In this document: positions 18,901 to 26,938 of the stretch, piece after piece
Position numbering within the stretch: position 1 is the stretch's first letter
Layout: every line of letters begins with the position of its first letter
Notes under the pieces: model-generated
Seen by the model: the letters and a program-made list of their open reading frames with translations, nothing else
What the model was told of the DNA's origin: nothing
Database searches by the model: none
Assembly: GCF_900109755.1 (NCBI RefSeq)
Contig: NZ_FOAR01000008.1
Coordinates: 140,902 to 204,901 of the forward strand
Origin: Pseudomonas agarici
GTDB lineage: Bacteria > Pseudomonadota > Gammaproteobacteria > Pseudomonadales > Pseudomonadaceae
Length of the DNA: 64,000 nt
Direction: 5' to 3'
Made by a program: the position numbers and the translations under genes

Positions 18901-20794
18901 GAATCAACAGGATATGCTCGATATTTTCATCGCTCAGCAAACGCACATCAGGCCCCAGGCGACGAAACAGATAAACCGGATCGTGCCATTGCAAGGGCCA
19001 TTCATGGGCCAGCCTCCAGGCTCCAGAGCCATTGTGTTCGAGCAAGGGTTCGTAGGCCGCCTCACGCAACGGATGCCGCAGGCGCCAGGCTCCCATGGAC
19101 TGATCCCAATAGGCCCGGTAAGGCTCGCCGGCGATATCCAGGTAACGATGTCCTTCCCCCGCATCTGCTTCCAGATAAAACCCCTCATGATCCAGCGCCT
19201 TGTCCGCAAGATCGGGAACGTCATGACGATAACTGCCCAGGTCGCTCTGCCACAACCGATAGCGACCATCGTTCGATCTGACCGGCACCAGGTCGTCGAA
19301 AAAACTCGAAGGTCGCTGGAAAAAGCCCTTGAGCGCCTTACTTCCCCAATGCATGGCCACACCCATTGCGACCATGGTCGCAATGTCCTCGGCAACCGAC
19401 ATCATGTGCGTGATCGCCTCATCACGGTCACCATGCTGCCAATCCTGATACCCCTCATAGACCTCACTCAGCAGTTGTCCGACCGCGACCCCCATCATCA
19501 GCAAGCCGAGCCATGGATTGACGAAAGCGGCCAGGTTCAACAGCGTCATGCCCAACCCCGACAAAGACAGGTATAAGGCTTCGCGAGCATCCTGGTCGAC
19601 GTCTTCGGTCGGCACGGCCACATATCGCGCATCCGCCTGAAGCCGCAGGATCTGTTGTCGATAGAGATGGAAAAACAATTCATCGTCCAGCGGCATCAGC
19701 TTTAGCTGTAGATCAGCCGCAGGATTCAAGGACCTTGTGACCGCGCCGTCGGCACCTCGGGTCTCAACGGTCAACAGTTTCCTCAACCGCGACAGGAAAC
19801 CCGGCAAGTCCCGCTTGCTGACAAAAGCGCTAAAAAAGCGTTCATACGCCGGCTGCCAAAGGCGACGGCGTAGCTCCATCTGGAACGCGTCCAGCGAAGC
19901 ATAGAGCTTGAAGCGCGTCAGCGGATCATTGGGAATATGCACCAGTACCCGATCTTTCATGCTCACGGGCTCGGTCGGTGGCGTGTTCTGCAACGTGAAC
20001 AGACAAATGCCCGACAAGGTCACACCGAGCATCTGCAATTCGTTGGCCACCATGCTCGAACCCTCTGCGACAAGGGTGACATTCAACTCGATCAACCTGC
20101 CGACCTGCTGACGAGCCGCGTCATCGATGTCTTTTTTCAGGTAGGCGATATGCGCGTCCACCAACATATCGGCTTTCTTTTGTTGCATGATCGTCGATTG
20201 GATTCGCAACGCATCGCTATCAGACTCCTCTTCGAGCGTCTCTTGGGTCTCGGAGAGATGAAAAAATTCGCACAGGTGTTGCTGGTAGAGTTTTCCCAGA
20301 TCGAGCCGACGCACCACTTCCATGAAAGCTTGTGGGGTGACTTCTGGCGCAATTGTCAAATTCCGATCCAGGCTGACATGGGATAGAGGGGGTAGACGCT
20401 CGTTCGCTTCGAAGTTGTGCAGCGCAGCCTCGAGTAAGCTGCGACGGGTATAAGTCATCGGAAAAAAGTAACCCGTCCCGACAGACGACGGCAGCGCGGG
20501 CCATCGATTGGCGACATTCAGTTTGCCGTGGTGAATATCCAACCCTGGGCCGAATCGCTGGTGCAGTGCGTTCTCCAGCAAAGGCGCAGAAAAATCCTCG
20601 ATGCTTTTCAGATCCTTGAACCATAAGGACACTTGCTCCTTGAGGAGCTGACTGCGGCGTAGATCTTCGCGCAAACGCACGATATCTCCGGGCCGAGCCG
20701 CCAGCAACCACGGCGGAGCATGGGTATTGATCACCTCTTCGTTATAGCTCTGCTCACTCAGAACCGACGGAACAAAATGGGTAACGGCCGACAT
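15923..20794 (-). CDS. Giant effector: TcdA/B-like (dermonecrotic toxin) region + LRR + NEL E3 ubiquitin ligase
   Basis: A 1623-residue protein. The N-terminal half resembles the TcdA/TcdB pore-forming, dermonecrotic-toxin region found in Pseudomonas effectors, including a hydrophobic stretch at about 400-450 (glycine-rich, LLMMGVAVGQLL). Leucine-rich repeats run at about 1140-1300 (LTELSLN-, LRKLELNNNRLE-, LRELYLQDNRI- type units). A NEL domain follows; its likely catalytic residue is Cys1417 in the pattern NPMTCVD, matching the CxD active site of IpaH/SspH ligases. Such enzymes transfer ubiquitin to host proteins. The start at 20794 has AAGGA well placed. No secretion or chaperone genes are adjacent. 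It is a single transcription unit preceded by an AT-rich region. Delivery route and host are unknown. Confidence 0.85.
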   Translation of the reverse strand: MSAVTHFVPSVLSEQSYNEEVINTHAPPWLLAARPGDIVRLREDLRRSQLLKEQVSLWFKDLKSIEDFSAPLLENALHQRFGPGLDIHHGKLNVANRWPALPSSVGTGYFFPMTYTRRSLLEAALHNFEANERLPPLSHVSLDRNLTIAPEVTPQAFMEVVRRLDLGKLYQQHLCEFFHLSETQETLEEESDSDALRIQSTIMQQKKADMLVDAHIAYLKKDIDDAARQQVGRLIELNVTLVAEGSSMVANELQMLGVTLSGICLFTLQNTPPTEPVSMKDRVLVHIPNDPLTRFKLYASLDAFQMELRRRLWQPAYERFFSAFVSKRDLPGFLSRLRKLLTVETRGADGAVTRSLNPAADLQLKLMPLDDELFFHLYRQQILRLQADARYVAVPTEDVDQDAREALYLSLSGLGMTLLNLAAFVNPWLGLLMMGVAVGQLLSEVYEGYQDWQHGDRDEAITHMMSVAEDIATMVAMGVAMHWGSKALKGFFQRPSSFFDDLVPVRSNDGRYRLWQSDLGSYRHDVPDLADKALDHEGFYLEADAGEGHRYLDIAGEPYRAYWDQSMGAWRLRHPLREAAYEPLLEHNGSGAWRLAHEWPLQWHDPVYLFRRLGPDVRLLSDENIEHILLIHRLDESMLRWMHANDAKIPAPLLDSIQRFRLDNELSWLLAPAEAPAAATARLLDLKLQILPGLKNWPRDHTIMLIDSANKPLGEYGADLTTQPHRLMVRASDLEADGLRGIWNKLTIQDQQALLSPGASTEQVSALLEEVLRQQVREQRFAVFQRLYRLYCVTDVGLPMNFRQSFADLPNGVLRELLGQTSDVVKEQLDRRDRVPLSLVETANEGRREILLNHALDTGFLKSQGSLDNAKLQLLMAKTMNGWPSDVLWEIRHEHFDGSLLFKMGTDDLPRRRVLVRSARGYQVFDNEGLSLGRSRARPDALSGAVLSALRLSERSAMAIKLDEADLLHKQLMSNLVAHPRVLLEEELGLPARKPGYRSPAWRDGDTQGCLRVRRGIVYGSRRGLRRVTRLYPDLCEPEARNFLFSMGEDSALVKSQLEDLEDELRKLRSTLLDWRGEQATTRTHAWLGGIAESREQAASIIERCWRRQTPKTYDESGMVIGRSLSLAGLRVGSLPSLPSGINFDHVTELSLNSMGLDRIPESFLEHFPNLRKLELNNNRLEFPPSAIADMSQLRELYLQDNRITLSPGSVNVLSSLHNLEVLNLNGNFDVRLLDVSQMPHLRRLLLRSTGIDGLPAGLLTRVRLYEADLRDNRIENVPQGLYTAPSPINRRIILRNNPFTVDNQNLLAAYRERLGISFGIPDTELALDDYSARQRWLTDIADGERRDTLRDLWHDLRHEEGSEEFFLLLARLSGSAEYQKIRADLTRRVWEVLEAATKDTTLRTELFDLAANPMTCVDSAARNFSHLEVRVLLARARVLASRSDEPTELLKLARGLFRLERIDEVARDHIRDLSDRPEAPSSSPVDEVEVNLAYRVGLGRSLYLPGQPKEMVFRSIANVTEEQILAARNRIRQTEHMPALKTFIASRDFWIDYLKRKYQRDFIRFNKPFHDQEERLLNNSPLMPSDQYSRRLSILMETRIAEEKIFLEALTQHELDEHPASR

Positions 20795-21209
20795 TTCAAA
20801 TTTCCTTTTTTTAAGAGTCCGCCGCCCGCTGCTTTTCAGGGCGGCGACTATCGCTTCCAGCGTCTCGGTGCCACAGCGACCTATCGGCCTGGCGCCAAGC
20901 TCCTTACACAACGCCGTGCGCTGGGTCGCGGGACTCGGTCCAGGCGCTCTGGATCGTTGCCGTGACGATAGCAGTCCATTTGGCCAAAAAAATATAAAAA
21001 AATGTTTATTATCAACAAGTTAAATCAATAACTTCGATCAATCGAATAACCGGTTAATACCCTTTTCACAACCTCGCACCACACCGGCCACCTGCCGGGT
21101 TGGCCGGTTACGGCGCTGTTTATAATGGATTGATATAAAACTCCTCACTTCTCAGTGGGTCTGTTGCAGAGTCACGCCCCCTCCCCAACGGACAACCGGT
21201 AAGGAATTT
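20795..21209. promoter_or_regulatory. Divergent AT-rich promoter region, effector gene / NAGGN operon
   Basis: 415 bases without a credible gene. The stretch 20985-21060 is strongly AT-rich, unlike its surroundings, and resembles an H-NS/MvaT-type binding region. A perfect -10 hexamer TATAAT lies at 21121-21126, 84 bases before the NAGGN operon start, with a poor -35 (TTGGCC at 21100, spacing 15). AAGGA precedes the ATG at 21210. The promoter assignment is inference. Confidence 0.4.
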
Positions 21210-22982
21210 ATGTGCGGATTAGCAGCAGAGTTACGTTTCGATCGACACCCCGCGGACCTCGCAGCGCTTGAGCGGATCACCCACCATATGGCTCCACGCG
21301 GCCCCGATGCCTGGGGTTTCTACAGCCAGGGACCCATCGCTCTCGGTCATCGGCGACTGAAAATCATGGACCTGTCGGATGCCTCGGCGCAGCCGATGAT
21401 CGACCCTGACCTGGGCTTGTCCCTGGCGTTCAATGGCGCGATCTACAACTTCCCCGAACTACGCCGCGAACTGGAACAACAGGGCTATGCGTTCCACTCC
21501 GACGGCGATACCGAAGTCTTGCTCAAGGGCTACCACGCCTGGGGTGAGGCGCTGCTGCCCAAGCTCAATGGCATGTTCGCGTTCGCCATCTGGGAACGCG
21601 ATGCCCAGCGCCTGTTCATCGCCCGCGACCGCCTCGGGGTCAAGCCGCTGTACCTGTCGCGCACCCCCCAACGCCTGCGTTTGGCCTCAAGCCTGCCGGC
21701 GCTGCTCCAGGGCGGCGACATCAACCCGCTGCTGGACCCGGTGGCCCTCAATCACTACTTGAATTTTCACGCCGTGGTCCCCGCACCGCGCACCTTGCTG
21801 GCCGGAGTCGAGAAACTGCCGCCAGCGAGCTGGATGCGTATCGAGGCCGACGGCCGCACCGAACAGCGCATTTGGTGGTCGCTGCCCTACGGGCCGAATG
21901 CCGATGAGACCCAGCTGAACCTGGAAGACTGGCGTGACCGCGTGCTCGACAGTACCCGCCAAGCCGTGGCAATTCGCCAACGAGCTGCGGTCGATGTCGG
22001 CGTGTTGTTATCCGGCGGGGTCGATTCGAGCCTGCTGGTTGGCTTGTTGCGCGAAGTCGGGGTCGAGCAGTTGTCGACCTTTTCCATCGGCTTCCAGGAT
22101 GCCGGCGGCGAACGCGGCGACGAGTTCCACTACTCGGATCTGATCGCCCGCCATTACGGTACACAGCACCATCAGTTGCGCATCGACGAACGGCAGATCA
22201 TCGAGCAGTTGCCGGCGGCATTCCGCGCCATGAGCGAGCCGATGGTCAGCCATGACTGCATCGCCTTCTACCTGCTGGCCCGGGAAGTCGCCCAGCACTG
22301 CAAAGTGGTGCAAAGCGGCCAGGGTGCCGACGAGCTGTTCGCCGGCTACCACTGGTACCCACAAGTGGACGGTGCCGCCGATCCCCATGCCGCCTACCGT
22401 GCCGCCTTCTTCGACCGCAGCTACGCCGATTATGCCGACACTGTGCAGCCACGCTGGCGAGTCGAGCAGGATGCCGCCGGCGATTTTGTCCGCGAACATT
22501 TCGCCCTCCCCGGCGCCAGTGCCGCGGTAGACAAGGCCTTGCGCCTGGACAGCACGGTGATGCTGGTGGACGACCCAGTCAAGCGCGTCGACAATATGAC
22601 CATGGCCTGGGGCCTGGAAGCCCGCATGCCGTTTCTCGACTATCGGCTGGTGGAACTGTCGGCTCGCGTGCCCGCCAGGTTCAAACTGCCGGACGGTGGC
22701 AAGCAGGTCCTCAAGGAAGCCGCCCGCCTGGTCATTCCCCGCGAGGTTATCGACCGCAAGAAAGGCTACTTCCCGGTCCCCGGTCTCAAGTACCTGCAAG
22801 GCGATACCTTGGACTGGGTACGCGAGCTGTTGCTCGACCCTAGCCAGGACCGGGGCCTGTTCAACCCGGCGACACTCGATCGCCTGCTCACCGATCCCCA
22901 CGGCCAACTGACCCCGTTGCGCGGCTCCAAGCTGTGGCAACTGGCGGCCCTGAATCTGTGGCTCAGCGAACAAGGAATCTGA
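21210..22982 (+). CDS. N-acetylglutaminylglutamine amidotransferase (AsnB-like)
   Basis: A 590-residue class II glutamine amidotransferase. The N-terminal nucleophile is Cys2 (MCGLAAEL), the glutaminase domain spans about 1-210, and the asparagine-synthetase-like ATP pyrophosphatase domain carries the loop LSGGVDSSLL near residue 270. In the osmoadaptation pathway it amidates the C-terminus of the dipeptide to give N-acetylglutaminylglutamine amide (NAGGN). The identity rests on the neighbouring synthetase gene (4-base gap) and M42 peptidase, the standard three-gene NAGGN cluster; isolated, it would be called asparagine synthase. Confidence 0.9.
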   Translation: MCGLAAELRFDRHPADLAALERITHHMAPRGPDAWGFYSQGPIALGHRRLKIMDLSDASAQPMIDPDLGLSLAFNGAIYNFPELRRELEQQGYAFHSDGDTEVLLKGYHAWGEALLPKLNGMFAFAIWERDAQRLFIARDRLGVKPLYLSRTPQRLRLASSLPALLQGGDINPLLDPVALNHYLNFHAVVPAPRTLLAGVEKLPPASWMRIEADGRTEQRIWWSLPYGPNADETQLNLEDWRDRVLDSTRQAVAIRQRAAVDVGVLLSGGVDSSLLVGLLREVGVEQLSTFSIGFQDAGGERGDEFHYSDLIARHYGTQHHQLRIDERQIIEQLPAAFRAMSEPMVSHDCIAFYLLAREVAQHCKVVQSGQGADELFAGYHWYPQVDGAADPHAAYRAAFFDRSYADYADTVQPRWRVEQDAAGDFVREHFALPGASAAVDKALRLDSTVMLVDDPVKRVDNMTMAWGLEARMPFLDYRLVELSARVPARFKLPDGGKQVLKEAARLVIPREVIDRKKGYFPVPGLKYLQGDTLDWVRELLLDPSQDRGLFNPATLDRLLTDPHGQLTPLRGSKLWQLAALNLWLSEQGI

Positions 22983-22986
22983 TCCG

Positions 22987-24729
22987 ATGAAAGCTCATGC
23001 CACGGCTTACAGCCAACGCCTGCTGCGCGGCCAGCCACCGTCCTACGAACGCCTGCAGGCACGCCACGCCGAAGACGGCAACGAACCGGCCACCCAAGCG
23101 GTGGCGGTGCATTGCGGCTGGGGCCGGCTGCTGATCGGGCACACCTTCGCCGATCCCGCCGGACTGGCCGAAGCGCTGTTGCACGAACAGCCTGGCGAGC
23201 GCGACATAGCGCTGTATGTCGCCGCGCCCCAACAGGTGCTTGCCCAAGCGCCGCAACAGCTATTTCTCGATCCCTCCGACACGCTGCGCCTGTGGTTCAG
23301 CGATTACCGGCCGGCCACCCGGGTGTTTCGCGGTTTCCGTATTCGCCGGGCGCAGACCCTCGCAGACTGGCAAGCGATCAACCCACTCTACATCGCCCGC
23401 GACATGCTACCCATCGACCCGCGCTTACTGACCCCGCGCCATCAGGGCGGTCCGGTGTACTGGCTGGCGGAAGACGAGGACAGCGGCGCCTTGATCGGCA
23501 GCGTCATGGGCCTCAACCACCAGAAGGCCTTCCATGATCCGGAACACGGATGCAGCCTCTGGTGCCTGGCGGTGGACCCCAATTGCAGCCGGCCGGGGGT
23601 CGGCGAAGTGCTGGCGCGTCACCTGATCGAGCACTTCATGAGTCGTGGCCTGAGCCACCTGGACCTGTCGGTGCTGCACGACAATCGCCAGGCTAAGAGC
23701 CTGTACGCCAAGCTTGGGTTCCGCACCCTCAGTACCTTCACCATCAAGCGCAAGAATGGCATCAACCAACCGTTGTTCCTCGGGCCAGGACCCGAGGCCG
23801 AATTCAACCCCTATGCACGGATCCTGGTAGACGAAGCCCACCGACGCGGGATCGACGTGCAGGTCGACGACGCTTCGGCCGGTATGTTCACCCTCAGTCA
23901 CGGTGGGCGGCGAGTACGCTGCCGGGAGTCGCTGACCGACCTGACCAGCGCCATCAGCATGAGCCTGTGCCAGGACAAGAGCCTGACCCACCGGGTGCTC
24001 CAGCAAGCCGGCCTGAAGGTGCCTCACCAGCAGCGCGCCGGCACGGTCACCGACAATCGGGCATTTCTCCAAGCCCATGGGCGCATCGTCGTCAAACCCC
24101 TCGATGGTGAACAGGGACAGGGGGTGGCCGTGGACCTGCGCACCGGCGACGAAGTGGCGCAAGCCATCGAGGCTGCCCGCGCCTTCGACAGCCGGGTGCT
24201 GCTGGAGAGCTTTCACGAAGGCTTGGACCTGCGCATCGTGGTGATCGGTTTCGAAGTGGTGGCTGCCGCCATCCGGCATCCGGCCCAGGTGGTCGGCGAT
24301 GGCCACCACAGTATCGGCGCGCTGATCGAAGCACAGAGTCGTCGCCGCCAAGCGGCCACCGGCGGTGAGAGCCGGATTCCTCTCGATGCGCAAACCCAGC
24401 ATACCCTGCGGGCAGCCGGCCATGACTACGACACGGTATTGGCTCCGGGCGAACAGCTGGCGGTGCGCCGCACCGCCAATCTGCACACTGGTGGCAGCCT
24501 GGAAGACGTCACGACCATCCTCCATCCGACGCTGGCCGAGGTCGCCGTGCGTGCGGCGCGGGCCTTGGATATCCCAGTGGTCGGGCTCGACCTGATGGTT
24601 TGCGCGGCGGACCAGCCGGACTACGTTTTCATTGAAGCCAATGAACGCTGCGGGCTGGCCAACCATGAACCACAGCCCACAGCCGAGCGTTTTATCGATC
24701 TGCTGTTTCCCCATAGCCTGCCAACGTGA
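22987..24729 (+). CDS. ngg: N-acetylglutaminylglutamine synthetase (GNAT + ATP-grasp)
   Basis: A 580-residue fusion. The middle of the N-terminal half is a GNAT acetyltransferase (about 110-260; acetyl-CoA loop around CSRPGVGEVLARHL, and LDLSVLHDNRQAKSLYAKLGF). The C-terminal half is an ATP-grasp ligase (about 290-575; VVKPLDGEQGQGV, and VFIEANERCGL for the metal site). It makes the acetylated glutamine dipeptide that is amidated by the upstream gene product. Translation is likely coupled to that gene. Confidence 0.92.
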   Translation: MKAHATAYSQRLLRGQPPSYERLQARHAEDGNEPATQAVAVHCGWGRLLIGHTFADPAGLAEALLHEQPGERDIALYVAAPQQVLAQAPQQLFLDPSDTLRLWFSDYRPATRVFRGFRIRRAQTLADWQAINPLYIARDMLPIDPRLLTPRHQGGPVYWLAEDEDSGALIGSVMGLNHQKAFHDPEHGCSLWCLAVDPNCSRPGVGEVLARHLIEHFMSRGLSHLDLSVLHDNRQAKSLYAKLGFRTLSTFTIKRKNGINQPLFLGPGPEAEFNPYARILVDEAHRRGIDVQVDDASAGMFTLSHGGRRVRCRESLTDLTSAISMSLCQDKSLTHRVLQQAGLKVPHQQRAGTVTDNRAFLQAHGRIVVKPLDGEQGQGVAVDLRTGDEVAQAIEAARAFDSRVLLESFHEGLDLRIVVIGFEVVAAAIRHPAQVVGDGHHSIGALIEAQSRRRQAATGGESRIPLDAQTQHTLRAAGHDYDTVLAPGEQLAVRRTANLHTGGSLEDVTTILHPTLAEVAVRAARALDIPVVGLDLMVCAADQPDYVFIEANERCGLANHEPQPTAERFIDLLFPHSLPT

Positions 24730-24789
24730 TGAAGTAGCGCGGATCGTTGCCTTTTCCGCGCAAGAATTCTCATGCAAGAAGGAGCGACC

Positions 24790-25983
24790 ATGAACACCGC
24801 TATTGCACAACCCGATCTCGACTACCTGCAACGAGTCTTGCTGGAAATGCTCGCCATTCCCAGCCCGACGGGGTTCACCGACACCATAGTGCGTTATGTC
24901 GCCGAACGTCTGGAGGAGTTGGGCATTCCCTTCGAACTGACCCGACGCGGCACCCTGCGCGCCACCCTCAAGGGCCACCAGAAAAGTCCCGACCGCGCCG
25001 TATCGGCTCACCTCGACACCATCGGCGCCGCTGTGCGGGCGATCAAGGACAACGGGCGCCTGAGCCTGGCGCCGGTTGGCTGCTGGTCGAGTCGCTTTGC
25101 CGAGGGCAGCCGGGTCAGCCTGTTCACCGATACAGGGGTGATCCGCGGCAGCGTATTGCCGCTACTGGCCTCCGGACACGCCTTCAACACGGCGGTGGAT
25201 GAACTGCCGGTCAGTTGGGATCATGTCGAACTGCGTCTTGACGCCTACTGCTCAACCCGTGCCGATTGCGACTCACTGGGCATCAGCGTGGGTGATTTCG
25301 TCGCCTTCGATCCGTTACCGGAATTCACCGGCAGTGGTCATATCAGCGCCCGCCACCTCGATGACAAGGCCGGGGTCGCCGCCCTGCTCACCGCCCTCAA
25401 GGCGATTGTCGAAAGCGATGCGCAACCACCGATCGACTGCCATCCGCTGTTCACCATTACCGAGGAAACCGGTAGCGGCGCGGCAGCGGCATTGCCCTGG
25501 GATGTCAGCGAATTCGTCGGCATCGATATTGCCCCGGTCGCGCCGGGCCAACATTCGAACGAGCATGCGGTGAGCGTGGCGATGCAGGACTCCGGGGGGC
25601 CGTATGACTACCATCTGTCGCGCCATCTGCTGAGGCTGGCGACCGAGAACGAACTGCCGGTGCGCCGCGACCTGTTTCGCTACTATTTCAGCGATGCCCA
25701 TTCGGCGGCCACCGCCGGGCATGACAGTCGCATGGCGCTGCTGGCATTCGGCTGCGATGCCACCCACGGTTATGAGAGAACCCATATCGACAGCCTGGCA
25801 GCGTTGAGCCGCCTGCTCGGTGCCTATATGCTCAGCCCGCCGGTGTTCGCCAGCGATGCACAGCCGGCCACCGGCTCCCTCGACCGTTTCAGCCATCAAC
25901 TGGAACACGAGACCCAGATGGAAAGCGACACCCGAGTGCCATCAGTGGACAGCTTGATCGGCCAGCGCAATCCACTCGACTGA
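24790..25983 (+). CDS. NAGGN-system M42-family peptidase
   Basis: A 397-residue metallopeptidase of the M42/glutamyl aminopeptidase family, third gene of the osmoprotectant cluster. Zinc-ligand regions are visible: SAHLDTIGA, RHLDDKAGVAALL, the catalytic glutamates in TITEETGSGAA, IDIAP, and a histidine near the C-terminus in ATHGYERTHIDSL. It may turn over the dipeptide or its precursors when osmotic stress ends; this role is inferred from operon membership. The ATG at 24790 is preferred over 24772 because GAAGGAG lies just before it. Confidence 0.88.
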   Translation: MNTAIAQPDLDYLQRVLLEMLAIPSPTGFTDTIVRYVAERLEELGIPFELTRRGTLRATLKGHQKSPDRAVSAHLDTIGAAVRAIKDNGRLSLAPVGCWSSRFAEGSRVSLFTDTGVIRGSVLPLLASGHAFNTAVDELPVSWDHVELRLDAYCSTRADCDSLGISVGDFVAFDPLPEFTGSGHISARHLDDKAGVAALLTALKAIVESDAQPPIDCHPLFTITEETGSGAAAALPWDVSEFVGIDIAPVAPGQHSNEHAVSVAMQDSGGPYDYHLSRHLLRLATENELPVRRDLFRYYFSDAHSAATAGHDSRMALLAFGCDATHGYERTHIDSLAALSRLLGAYMLSPPVFASDAQPATGSLDRFSHQLEHETQMESDTRVPSVDSLIGQRNPLD

Positions 25984-26083
25984 AGGTATTCGCCGCCAGA
26001 TGCTCCGGTGCCCCGCCGCATTACCGGTAGCCGGACTGGGCTGGTGGCAGTAGCATGCCGCGGATTCCTGAAGATAACTTGCC

Positions 26084-26311
26084 ATGCTGATTCCCTACGA
26101 CCAACTCGAACCCGACACCCTGACCCGGCTGATCGAAGATTTCGTCAGCCGCGACGGCACCGACAACGGCGATGACACCCCCCAGGAAACCCGTGTGCTG
26201 CGGGTACGAAAAGCGCTGAGCAAAGGCCAGGCGGTGATTTTCTTCGACCTGGAAAGCCAACAATGCCAATTGCTCCCCAAGCACGCAGTACCCAGGGAGT
26301 TCTTCGACTGA
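26084..26311 (+). CDS. YheU/UPF0270 family protein
   Basis: A 75-residue acidic protein of the UPF0270 (YheU) family; begins MLIPYDQLEPDTLTRLIEDF, which is characteristic. Function unknown. It follows the NAGGN genes by about 100 bases and ends 2 bases from the convergent csrA paralogue. Confidence 0.88.
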   Translation: MLIPYDQLEPDTLTRLIEDFVSRDGTDNGDDTPQETRVLRVRKALSKGQAVIFFDLESQQCQLLPKHAVPREFFD

Positions 26312-26313
26312 CC

Positions 26314-26514
26314 TCAGGCCACCGGCTCGCGGGCAGGGACGCCAGGCTCTCCCTTTGTCAGAATCCGCCGATAGATTTCGGCACGATGTACATTGACGTG
26401 TTTGGGTGCTTCCACACCAAAACGCACATGGTTGCCGTTAACGGCGAGAACTCGCACGGTGATGTTATCGCCGATGGAAATCATCTCGCCCACGACGCGG
26501 CTCAATACAAGCAT
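26314..26514 (-). CDS. csrA: CsrA/Rsm-family RNA-binding regulator
   Basis: A 66-residue CsrA-type protein that would bind GGA motifs in mRNA leaders as a dimer and be titrated by Rsm sRNAs. The fold is well conserved ([27 protein letters not shown]). RNA-contact residues Leu4, Arg6 and Arg44 are present, but the residue after Arg6 is Val where RsmA/RsmE have Arg or Lys. The tail after residue 53 is Pro/Glu-rich. The start at 26514 has GAGGA at the right distance. Fluorescent pseudomonads carry several paralogues; which one this is cannot be fixed here. Confidence 0.9.
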   Translation of the reverse strand: MLVLSRVVGEMISIGDNITVRVLAVNGNHVRFGVEAPKHVNVHRAEIYRRILTKGEPGVPAREPVA

Positions 26515-26938
26515 GGCACTCATCCTCACAGGGTTTATGAGCGGCCAAGACTGCCCGGCCCGACCACGGCCTTCAATGCAGGCGCAGCAAATCAGCCTGC
26601 CCTTACCGACATGACCGATTCGCCCTACAGAATAAGATTTCATACCTTTGCCAATCAGAACTTTCGTTGCGGGAATACCTGAACACAGTCCCCATTCGAT
26701 AACCTCTCGCACCGACTGCCGGACCTTGACCCACAACTTGTCGGCCGCCCTGCAGATTGCACAATGCCTCAGGCAAAAGCGCAGCTCGATCATGGCGCCT
26801 GTTAATCGGAGTGATGGTCCGCGCATAAAAACACCCTGCAAAAGCGCCACTCTCGCAGGGTGTTGGGGTTGAGCATCTGATTAAACGCCCCGACAGCTCG
26901 GGACGCTTTTCATGTCGACGGATAATCCACGGACGGCA
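26515..26938. other. Intergenic region upstream of csrA with a terminator at its right end
   Basis: 424 bases without a convincing gene. It is an extended open frame in phase with csrA, but the composition and lack of any family resemblance upstream of residue 1 argue against translation. It holds the csrA promoter (not pinpointed) and the terminator of the LtaS-like gene. Confidence 0.5.
26826..26863 (-). terminator. Intrinsic terminator of the LtaS-like gene
   Basis: Nine-base-pair perfect stem (acaccctgc / gcagggtgt), 15-base loop, followed on the minus strand by a short T-run. It lies 76 bases after the stop of the phosphoglycerol transferase gene and insulates csrA from it. Confidence 0.8.

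Noticed and set aside
23425..25011. 528-codon minus-strand frame across ngg
   Set aside because: Shadow of the synthetase gene; no domain and wrong codon pattern.
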